Assembly (NCBI GenBank): GCA_019912965.1
Contig: JAIOHM010000021.1
Location: 1-49,902, forward strand
Direction of reading: 5' to 3'
From: Anaerolineae bacterium
Lineage (GTDB): Bacteria > Chloroflexota > Anaerolineae > Aggregatilineales > Phototrophicaceae
Length of the DNA stretch: 49,902 nucleotides
Each line of letters opens with the position of its first letter. Within the stretch, counting starts at the first letter, position 1. Position numbers and translations under genes: made by a program. Of the stretch, positions 43,584 to 49,902 are shown one piece after another. The notes beneath the pieces were generated by a model. That model ran no database searches and was not told the origin of the DNA. It saw nothing but the letters and a program-made list of their open reading frames with translations.

Positions 43584-44147
43584 CTAAATCACATACAGCA
43601 CCGCGTAGAACATTATCCACGCGATAGTCACAAAATACCACAAACTGGCTCCGCCCTCGACCGGCCAGAAATGATTTGCATCATACTGTCCAGCCTGCGC
43701 GTTGCGATACACACGCCATATATACCAACCGATGACAAGGGCATGGAAACCATGAAAACCCACCATCAGCCGGAACACATTGCTGTACTGCCCGCTGAAC
43801 GGAATACTCGCCCATTCGTAAGCCATCACCGCGACGAAAACTGCCCCCAGCGCCAGCGTCAACCGCCAGCTACCGAGGAAGGTCGCAAGCTGCTCATTTT
43901 TTAAGGCCCGCACACCGCGCCGCGCCGTGAAACTGCTGATAATCAGCACCAGCGTCATCGCAGTCGGCAGCAGGGGTTCCAGACCACCCACACCGGGCGG
44001 CGGCCATGTGGTCGATTGACCACGCAGGTGCAGGTTGACCAGCACCAAACAAACGAAAACCATTATCCACGAAGCCTGAAAAATTGCCAGACCAGTGCGT
44101 TTATTACGCAGGTCTTGCAATTCTTCGCGCGTCAACTGCTGTTCCAT
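43584..44147 (-). CDS. Second cytochrome c oxidase subunit III-like protein
   Basis: 187 residues with five membrane helices. The family core is present (FRLMVGFHGFHALVIGWYIWRVY; ASLWYFVTIAWIMFYAVLYVI), so it is a divergent subunit III paralogue. It lies directly after subunit I, where subunit III is normally encoded. Two subunit III-type genes in one operon is unusual. Confidence 0.85.
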   Translation of the reverse strand: MEQQLTREELQDLRNKRTGLAIFQASWIMVFVCLVLVNLHLRGQSTTWPPPGVGGLEPLLPTAMTLVLIISSFTARRGVRALKNEQLATFLGSWRLTLALGAVFVAVMAYEWASIPFSGQYSNVFRLMVGFHGFHALVIGWYIWRVYRNAQAGQYDANHFWPVEGGASLWYFVTIAWIMFYAVLYVI

Positions 44148-44190
44148 TACATATCACCGCTTACAGTAAATCCAAATTCGCTGTACACGT

Positions 44191-44218
44191 ATAGGGACAC
44201 GGAAAGTCGTGTCCCTAT
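44191..44218. repeat. ATAGGGACACG palindrome between ctaD and the subunit III-like gene
   Basis: 11-bp perfect arms ATAGGGACACG/CGTGTCCCTAT with a 6-base loop, in the 90-bp intercistronic gap. Likely an mRNA hairpin that sets differential stability. Confidence 0.8.
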
Positions 44219-44237
44219 CATGATCATGCTGTTACTT

Positions 44238-45953
44238 CTAATCACCGCTGGGCTGCGGCGCGGGAACTGATGGACGTGGCACCATTTCAACCTCGCCCAC
44301 CCCGAACTGCTTATCCACATTATCCAGATACCCCTGCGCGTCTGGCGTACCGTAACCATACGGATCGGGGAACGGCACCGGGTCGCCAATAAAATTGGTG
44401 ACGGGTGGCGGTGAAGTGGTTGCCCATTCCAGCGTCAGCGCGCGCCAGGGATTTGCCCCGGCCACCTTGCCATTCCGCAGGCTTGCCACCAAATTGTAGA
44501 GAATAATGAAGGTTGAAATCCCCAGAACAAACGACGACAGGCTGATGAGCGTGTTGATTCCGGTATATTCCGGCAGATAGTAAGCCACGCGGCGCGGCAT
44601 CCCCAACATACCTGCGATGTGCATGGGGAAGAAGGTGAAGAAAAAGCTCACGTAGGTGAGGGCAAAATGGATTTTGCCCAGCCGTTCGTTAAGCAAGCGT
44701 CCGGTGATCTTGGGATACCAGTGATAGAGGCCGCTGTAGATGGCAAAAACGCTGCCGCCAAACAGGACGAAGTGCAGATGTGATACCACAAAGTAGGTAT
44801 CATGCACATGAATATCGAAGGGAATTACGGCCAGCATCACACCGCTGATACCACCGATGACGAACATCGACAGGAAGCCGAGCGCGAACAGCATGGCACT
44901 GGTGAAGCGGATTTTTCCGCCCCAGAGCGTACCGAGCCAGCTAAAGACCTTGATGCCCGTTGGGACGGCGATAATCATCGAGGTAATCATGAAGGGGACG
45001 CGCAACTGTGGCTGCAAGCTGGTGAACATGTGATGCGCCCAGACCGTGAAGCCGATGATGGCAATGCCCATGCTGGACAGCGCGATCATTTTGTAGCCAA
45101 AGATCGACTTGCGCGAATGCACCGACAGTACATCCGACAGAACACCCATCCCCGGCAGCACCATAATATATACAGCGGGATGGCTGTAGAACCAGAACAC
45201 ATTCTGCCAGAGCAGGGGGTCACCACCGTTATTGGCATCAAAGAAACTTGTTCCGCCAACCCGGTCGAGAATCAGGAGGGTTAGCGCACCCGCGAGGAAG
45301 GGAGTCGCCATTACGACGATGATAGAGGTCGCCAAAATTGCCCAGCAGAACAGCGGCATCTGCCACCAGCCCATGCCTTCCGGGCGCATATTCTTGATGG
45401 TCACGATGAAATTAATCGCCCCCAAAATGGAGGAGATACCCAGCAAGTGCAGCGCCAGCGCCGCCAGCGTTTGTCCATCGCCCGCATAAAGTGTGCTGAG
45501 GGGCGGGTAATTCGTCCATCCGGCTTCCGGCGCGCCGACCAGCATACTGCCCAGCAGGAGCAATCCCGCTGGAGGAATGAGCCAGAAGGCAAAGGCGTTC
45601 AACCACGGGAAGGCCATATCCTTCGCGCCCAATTGCAGCGGCACAACATAATTGCCGAAGCCCGCGAACATGGGAATAATCCACAGGAAGATCATCACCA
45701 GCGCGTGAACGCTGAACAGGGTGTTGTACTGTGATCCGGTTTGCGCCACATCCAGATTAGGCGTCAGCAATTCCCAGCGAACCAGCATCGCCAGCGTGCC
45801 GCCGACGATAAAGAAAAACAACGCTGTAACCATATACTGCACGCCGATGATTTTATGGTCAACGCTCCAGCGCAAAAAGTCGCTGACGCGCAGTTTGGGG
45901 CGCGGGTGCTCCCCGGTTTGTGCCCCACCCAATGGGACTGTTATGCTCGCCAT
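44238..45953 (-). CDS. ctaD: Cytochrome c oxidase subunit I (A2-type)
   Basis: 571 residues with 12 membrane helices. Heme and CuB ligands are visible (SVHALVMI, SHPAVYIMVLP, WAHHMF, HDTYFVVSHLHFVLFGG). The D-channel glutamate of A1 enzymes is replaced by the YS motif (FWFYSHPAVY), which defines A2 oxidases; the K-channel lysine is present (VPTGIK). It forms the O2-reducing, proton-pumping core with the cytochrome c-fused subunit II upstream. GGAAAGG precedes the ATG. Confidence 0.95.
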   Translation of the reverse strand: MASITVPLGGAQTGEHPRPKLRVSDFLRWSVDHKIIGVQYMVTALFFFIVGGTLAMLVRWELLTPNLDVAQTGSQYNTLFSVHALVMIFLWIIPMFAGFGNYVVPLQLGAKDMAFPWLNAFAFWLIPPAGLLLLGSMLVGAPEAGWTNYPPLSTLYAGDGQTLAALALHLLGISSILGAINFIVTIKNMRPEGMGWWQMPLFCWAILATSIIVVMATPFLAGALTLLILDRVGGTSFFDANNGGDPLLWQNVFWFYSHPAVYIMVLPGMGVLSDVLSVHSRKSIFGYKMIALSSMGIAIIGFTVWAHHMFTSLQPQLRVPFMITSMIIAVPTGIKVFSWLGTLWGGKIRFTSAMLFALGFLSMFVIGGISGVMLAVIPFDIHVHDTYFVVSHLHFVLFGGSVFAIYSGLYHWYPKITGRLLNERLGKIHFALTYVSFFFTFFPMHIAGMLGMPRRVAYYLPEYTGINTLISLSSFVLGISTFIILYNLVASLRNGKVAGANPWRALTLEWATTSPPPVTNFIGDPVPFPDPYGYGTPDAQGYLDNVDKQFGVGEVEMVPRPSVPAPQPSGD

Positions 45954-45999
45954 CTCAAAACCTTTCCCAAATTCTGCTCAATCTCTGTGTTCATGGGTA

Positions 46000-46027
46000 G
46001 CAGGGGCGCAACGGGTTACGCCCCTGC
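46000..46027. repeat. GCAGGGGCG palindrome between ctaC and ctaD
   Basis: Outer arms GCAGGGGCG/CGCCCCTGC with an interior CAAC..GTTA that is only partly paired. Variant member of the family, in an 85-bp gap of the oxidase operon. Confidence 0.75.
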
Positions 46028-46038
46028 ACAATATAATC

Positions 46039-47403
46039 TTATGAACCTGCGGTTGCTTCGGCAGTAGCTTCATCAGCCGGGGCTGCGGTCGCTTCGGCAG
46101 TGGCTTCGCTTACCGGGGCAACCGTTGCTTCAGCCGTAACTTCAGCGGCAGCTTCAACGGTCGCTTCGCTGGTTGATTCAGCGGTCGCCTCGGCAGTTGA
46201 TTCGGCCTGTGGGCCAGCCTCCACCACGCATTGTGGCGGAATTTCGACCTCGAAAGGTGCTTCACCCGTCGCGCTCTGCTGGCTTAGATAAGCTACGATG
46301 TCCCAAATTTGGCATTCCCCTATGCCTAAGTCCGGCATCTGACCACCATAACCCGGCACAAGATAAGCGAGTGGCTCGTGAATGGCTTGGTAGAGATAGG
46401 CTGAAGGCGAAAGTCCGGTTGCGCTGGAGCGGCTGGTAGCCGCACGGTCAGCGACGCCCGTCAGGTTCGGGCCAACATTACCCACCCATTTGAAGGCCGA
46501 CAGACTGCTCAGAACATGGCAGGTGTTGCAGGGATAAACATTGCTGGAAAGCAGGGCTTCACCGCGCAGCGCCGGGTCAGCAGGCGGGAAGACTTTCTCG
46601 CGCACCAGCGGCAGAATCGCCTCGGTAAAAGCTGCTTCGGTTTCCAGCACGACCACATCGCCATACATCAGACCGTGATTCGCGCCGCATAATTCAGCGC
46701 ATTTCACGGTGTATGTGCCGGGTTGGGTCGGCGTAAAGCGCACGGTGGTTTCGCGCCCCGGAATCAAATCCTGTTTGACGCGGAAAGCCGGAACCCAGAA
46801 GGAGTGAATAACATCAGCAGGTTTCATGTTCAGCGCGACGGGGCGGCCTGCATAGGTGTAGAGCACCGGGGCAGTCACCGAAATCATGCCGTCATCAGCC
46901 AGATCATCTTTGACAGGCTGCGACAGCGCCGCTTCGTCAACCGTCTCTGGCAGAATGCTCAGGGGTACATCGTAGCTATAAGCCCAATTGAAACGCGCCC
47001 CGGCGACCCGCACAATCAGTTCGTTATCTTTAGGGGTTTGCAGATCGTTCCATACCTGCCAACTCAACACGGTCAGCACCAGCACAATCACCGCCGGAAT
47101 AGCCGTCCAGATGATTTCCAATGTGCTGTTGCCATGAATATGCGGCCCATCGCTGGTATCGCCCGGTTTGGCACGGAAGCGCCAGACCGAATAGGCCAGC
47201 AAGCCCTGCACCAACAGAAAGATCGCCCCGCCGATCACCAGCAAAATGCGGAACAAACCATCTACCTGAGTGGCTTCGGCAGAGGCCTGTGTTGGGAATA
47301 TGCTGGGGGTTGCGAGGGAGAGGATCAACCCGCCGACGACCAAAATGACGCCGACAATGGCGATGGTCACGACGGTACGTGAGCTAAGGTTCATGGAATT
47401 CAT
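46039..47403 (-). CDS. ctaC: Cytochrome c oxidase subunit II fused to cytochrome c (caa3 type)
   Basis: 454 residues. Two N-terminal membrane helices (about 10-32 and 48-72; the second ends before FRAKPGD), then the CuA domain with CAELCGANHGLMYG (Cys, Glu, Cys, His, Met ligands), then a cytochrome c domain with CNTCH at about 302-306 and a Met-containing MPDLG. The last 55 residues are an Ala/Thr/Glu-rich tail of ATAE and STAE-like units. It takes electrons from a donor and passes them to subunit I. First gene of the oxidase operon. AGGA lies 10 bases before the ATG. Confidence 0.93.
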   Translation of the reverse strand: MNSMNLSSRTVVTIAIVGVILVVGGLILSLATPSIFPTQASAEATQVDGLFRILLVIGGAIFLLVQGLLAYSVWRFRAKPGDTSDGPHIHGNSTLEIIWTAIPAVIVLVLTVLSWQVWNDLQTPKDNELIVRVAGARFNWAYSYDVPLSILPETVDEAALSQPVKDDLADDGMISVTAPVLYTYAGRPVALNMKPADVIHSFWVPAFRVKQDLIPGRETTVRFTPTQPGTYTVKCAELCGANHGLMYGDVVVLETEAAFTEAILPLVREKVFPPADPALRGEALLSSNVYPCNTCHVLSSLSAFKWVGNVGPNLTGVADRAATSRSSATGLSPSAYLYQAIHEPLAYLVPGYGGQMPDLGIGECQIWDIVAYLSQQSATGEAPFEVEIPPQCVVEAGPQAESTAEATAESTSEATVEAAAEVTAEATVAPVSEATAEATAAPADEATAEATAGS

Positions 47404-47619
47404 CGAAATGCTTTCCTAGTGTCTGTAATCTGCGATTCAAAAAACACCCGGTTTAAGGCGCTTGATAGTCTGTGGCACTACCCTTCCTTATAATAAAGGG
47501 CAGCACGGTTTTCTTCTATAATCAAATTAAGGTAAACTGGGTTCGAGTTTGTTAAATTTTACACAAGATTCCCGCTTCTGGCAAAATTTTCTCATCACGG
47601 TGTCCTGTGGAGTTGCACG
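47404..47619. promoter_or_regulatory. Divergent promoter region between the oxidase and FHA operons
   Basis: 216-bp gap. Two TATAAT boxes point towards the FHA gene (47489-47494 and 47517-47522), but neither has a good -35. The first lies in a near-palindrome (CCTTATAATAAAGG). The minus-strand reading of the same site (TTATAAGG) could serve the oxidase. Both operons may share regulation, though this is only inferred. Confidence 0.4.
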
Positions 47620-48018
47620 ATGAACAGTAGTCTGGTTATTGACCAACAATCCGCCAGAGAACGGGGAGAACCGACAACTAACACATTTTACGTCGAGATT
47701 GTACCACAGGCGGATCGCATCCGACGAGTATTGCTTGAGCCGGGCAATCTGATTATTGGACGCAGTCCAGCGCGTGCCCAACTTGCTTTATCCGACTCAC
47801 GGATTTCGCGGGTTCACCTGCGCGTTGCCCGCGACCGCGATCATGGGGTGACGGTCACTGATTTATACTCGGCTAATGGCACTAATCTGGATGGTCGTCA
47901 ACTTCCGCCGGGAGTCGCCATGCACTGGCTGATTGACCAAATGATTACGATTGGACGCACCCGCCTGATTCTGCGCTACGGTCGCCCACATTTTGATGAG
48001 CAGGAGTATTTTTTATGA
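47620..48018 (+). CDS. FHA-domain protein
   Basis: 132 residues. A single forkhead-associated domain (about 40-120) has the signatures LIIGRSP, SRISRVHL and SANGTNLDG, matching the phosphothreonine-binding Arg, Ser, His and Asn positions. The short N-terminal region is disordered. No kinase is encoded nearby. The stop overlaps the next ATG (ATGA). It should bind a Thr-phosphorylated partner, perhaps the upstream activator of the operon. Confidence 0.93.
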   Translation: MNSSLVIDQQSARERGEPTTNTFYVEIVPQADRIRRVLLEPGNLIIGRSPARAQLALSDSRISRVHLRVARDRDHGVTVTDLYSANGTNLDGRQLPPGVAMHWLIDQMITIGRTRLILRYGRPHFDEQEYFL

Positions 48019-48494
48019 CTACCGCCCCAATTTCAGAGCAGGAATTACGGCAGTTACAGGCGCGGATTGACAGTTACATGACTAACCGCTGGCTCGACCA
48101 GTACACCTATTATTCCAAAAAAGCGACCTATAACAAGCAGGTTTACCAGCGCGTCCGGCTGATTGTGGTGCTGTCAGGATTGGCTATTCCGGTGCTGGTG
48201 ACGATTCCGAATACGGCGACCTGGCTAACGGCTGTGCTGGGTTTGTTAGTTTCCGCGATGACGGCGGTTGAGGCGATTTATCATTATGGCGATAACTGGC
48301 GGGCATTCCGGCAGGCCGCCGAACAGTTAAAACGCGAACGGATTTATTATGATGCCGGGGTGGGGCGGTATGCGACTGACCCTGTGACGGCTTTTAACAC
48401 GTTTGTCGAACACTGCGAAGATATTATGGCGCAGGAATCCAGCACATTTTTCAAGCGGGATGAGCAGATGCAGCAGGCGAGTCAGCAGCGGTAA
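48015..48494 (+). CDS. DUF4231 (SLATT-like) two-helix membrane protein
   Basis: 159 residues of the DUF4231 family: a helical start with RWLDQYTYYSKKATYNKQVYQRVR, two membrane helices (about 48-64 and 69-88), then FRQAAEQLKRERIYYDAG and a C-terminal helical region. SLATT-type proteins have been proposed to form membrane pores in conflict systems that respond to nucleotide signals; I recall DUF4231 as part of this group but cannot check. Its gene overlaps the FHA gene and is 74 bp before the FHA-TIR gene. Confidence 0.9.
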   Translation: MTTAPISEQELRQLQARIDSYMTNRWLDQYTYYSKKATYNKQVYQRVRLIVVLSGLAIPVLVTIPNTATWLTAVLGLLVSAMTAVEAIYHYGDNWRAFRQAAEQLKRERIYYDAGVGRYATDPVTAFNTFVEHCEDIMAQESSTFFKRDEQMQQASQQR

Positions 48495-48568
48495 GTGATT
48501 ATCCCTGCCCGGTGTTCTCGTGTACAATAAACACTTCCGAACATCTCTAGTTTGGGAGTGAAATCGGG

Positions 48569-49633
48569 ATGGAAGTGATCATTGTGGCTGTAGCCGCGGC
48601 CTTACTCGTCGGCACCGGGATTTATCTCTGGGGGCGGGAACGGCGTGTTTTGCCGGATGCCCCAACCATTGCCGAGCGTCCACCAGCAACGGACATCACG
48701 CCCCCGCAGATTCCCAATTCAGAATTTGACCCACCCAACAGCGCGAATACACTGGCCGTTCTGGAAATTGTGGAAGGGCCGGATGCGATTGTGGGGACGG
48801 CGAACGTGGGCAAGCGGGTCGAAATCCAGCGGAAGCGGATTACCATCGGGCGCAACCCGCGTCAGGTGGATATCCAACTTTACAATCTGGACGAACCGAG
48901 CAGCGTGAGCCGCCTGCACTGTACCCTCGAATTCCACGAGGGGTTAAAGTGCTTTATGATTACGGACGAAGGTTCGTCTTCCGGCACACGGGTGGATGGC
49001 CGTCCGGTGATGCCCTACCAACCCCAGACTTTAAAAGATGGCGACATTATTGAACTCGGCCTGATCCAAAAACAGGGTGCGGTGATTCGTTTCCATTCGT
49101 CTTATAACCCGCCTGACCGCCTCGCACTTCAGGTTGGGATTAATGCTAAAGATACTATTCGCCAGCGGATTGAAGCACCGGGGCGCGGGGTGAGTACGCA
49201 ACCTGTTCGGCGGGATGTGTTCATCAGCTACAGCCGACGCGACCGGGAGCAGATGCGCGTTCTGCGAGATGGGCTGACAGCGCACGGCCTTTCGGTGTGG
49301 AGCGATGAAAATCTCGAACCGGGCAGCCAGTCATGGCAGCGGGATGTTCGGGCGGCGATTGAGGGGGCAAGCTGCTTGGTGGCGGTGCTTTCGCCGGAAG
49401 CGAAGGACTCGGAGTGGGTCGGTGAGGAATTGAGCTACGCCAAAATCCGCAAGCTGCCGATTTTTACGGTGCTGGTGCGGGGCGACGAGAGCAATGCTGT
49501 GCCGTTCGGCTTAAGCGGGGTGCAGTGGGTGGATATGCGGACGGATTTTCAGGACGGAATTGAAGAACTGGTGCATGAACGGGCGGTGGAGTGGTTGGTG
49601 CGGATTATTCAGGAGCATTTGGCAAAGCAATAA
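48569..49633 (+). CDS. Membrane-anchored FHA-TIR protein
   Basis: 354 residues. An N-terminal membrane helix (about 2-21) is followed by the basic GRERR, so the rest should lie in the cytoplasm. An FHA domain (about 90-170) has ITIGRNP and SVSRLHCTLEF, but SSGTRVDG in place of the usual NGT. A TIR domain (about 212-350) reads DVFISYSRRD with the conserved Glu in EWVGEELSYA. A FHA sensor fused to a probable NADase effector, downstream of FHA and DUF4231 genes, looks like one pathway. There is no SIR2 or NB-ARC partner. Confidence 0.93.
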   Translation: MEVIIVAVAAALLVGTGIYLWGRERRVLPDAPTIAERPPATDITPPQIPNSEFDPPNSANTLAVLEIVEGPDAIVGTANVGKRVEIQRKRITIGRNPRQVDIQLYNLDEPSSVSRLHCTLEFHEGLKCFMITDEGSSSGTRVDGRPVMPYQPQTLKDGDIIELGLIQKQGAVIRFHSSYNPPDRLALQVGINAKDTIRQRIEAPGRGVSTQPVRRDVFISYSRRDREQMRVLRDGLTAHGLSVWSDENLEPGSQSWQRDVRAAIEGASCLVAVLSPEAKDSEWVGEELSYAKIRKLPIFTVLVRGDESNAVPFGLSGVQWVDMRTDFQDGIEELVHERAVEWLVRIIQEHLAKQ

Positions 49634-49793
49634 CCAGCAGTAACGAGTGACGAGTTAAAAGTACTGAGTACTGAGTACTGAGAAAAGGTTACAATATGTT
49701 ACGGGATTGGCGGCGATGGCGGCAGCGGCGGCGATGACGAAAAAGGATTTGTCGGACAAGAAGCCTTTAGAGAGTAGTTGTAACAGATAAAAT
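49634..49793. other. Repeat-rich gap before the transposase
   Basis: Tandem GTACTGAGTACTGAGTACTG (49660-49682), GGCGATGGCGGCAGCGGCGG (49711-49733) and an AGAAGCCTTTAG stretch. On the opposite strand this resembles text at 35010-35040. A CTTTAGAGAGTAGTTGTAAC (49767-49786) stretch may be the end of the insertion sequence. No gene. Confidence 0.5.
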
Positions 49794-49902
49794 TATGGAC
49801 TAAGGTGGTGAAGCATTCGATCTACCATTGCAACATAAATCCAAGTCTCGCTGACGGTGGGCAAGGCTTCATAATCTTTACTAAGCCGACGATACTTGCC
49901 CA
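49794..49902 (-). pseudogene. 3' end of an IS transposase (partial, runs off the window)
   Basis: 36 codons before a TAA on the minus strand read GKYRRLSKDYEALPTVSETW then IYVAMVDRMLHHLSP, matching the C-terminus of IS4/IS5-group transposases (RRLSKDYE..P.TSE.WIY.AM..RML). The rest lies beyond the window, so intactness cannot be judged; it is listed as partial, not as proven broken. Confidence 0.8.

Noticed and set aside
48569..49633. Classification of the FHA-TIR operon as Thoeris
   Set aside because: Thoeris pairs a TIR protein with a SIR2/SLOG-type or related effector; neither is present here.

Overview
The window reads as a stretch of a Chloroflexota chromosome (Anaerolineae-like lineages are my best guess; this is inferred from gene content, not proven). 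The pointers are TIR and WD40 signalling proteins, an A2-type caa3 oxidase, a LegB/LegC/NeuB sugar-acid cluster, and short palindromic repeats in many gaps. No rRNA, tRNA or CRISPR array was recognised.

Layout. 1-2.3 kb: the 5' part of a TIR-NB-ARC-WD40 (STAND) gene that runs off the left edge. 2.3-4.1 kb: small membrane proteins and a lone HicB-like protein. 4.1-9.0 kb: a minus-strand operon with a 14-blade TIR-TM-WD40 protein between two Gfo/Idh/MocA dehydrogenases. 9.2-12.6 kb: a secreted protein divergent from a LysR regulator with a clear operator/promoter, then a membrane protein behind an ArsR regulator. 12.7-14.3 kb: overlapping genes for an MNT nucleotidyltransferase, a sortase and an SGNH hydrolase. 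14.3-21.8 kb: a nonulosonic (legionaminic-type) acid cluster (neuB, PIG-L deacetylase, neuD, ptmE-like, P450, legB, legC). 22-25 kb: a large beta-CASP nuclease. 25-34 kb: single genes bracketed by dispersed repeats (DUF559, cupin, ExeM/NucH nuclease, type ISP/IIG-like restriction-modification enzyme, DUF1801). 34-35.1 kb: a gene-free, low-complexity tract. 35.1-40.2 kb: an exported thioredoxin-NHL protein, a histidine kinase with two receivers, and a BLUF photoreceptor. 40.4-47.4 kb: a pteridine-reductase-like SDR and a caa3 oxidase operon. 47.6-49.6 kb: an FHA / DUF4231 / TM-FHA-TIR operon. 49.8 kb to the end: the 3' end of a transposase.

How the parts work together. Three TIR proteins with different sensors (NB-ARC-WD40, transmembrane WD40, FHA) all keep the catalytic-type glutamate, so NAD-consuming signalling is a theme. 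The FHA-SLATT-FHA/TIR operon is the best candidate for an undescribed defence or stress system: phosphothreonine-reading domains beside a likely membrane effector and a likely NADase. The surface-sugar and sortase genes suggest cell-envelope decoration. Two dispersed repeat families (GTAGGGGCG palindromes and CCCCTCNCCC/GGGNGAGGGG elements) bracket several accessory genes and also lie inside open reading frames, most strikingly three times in the restriction-modification gene.
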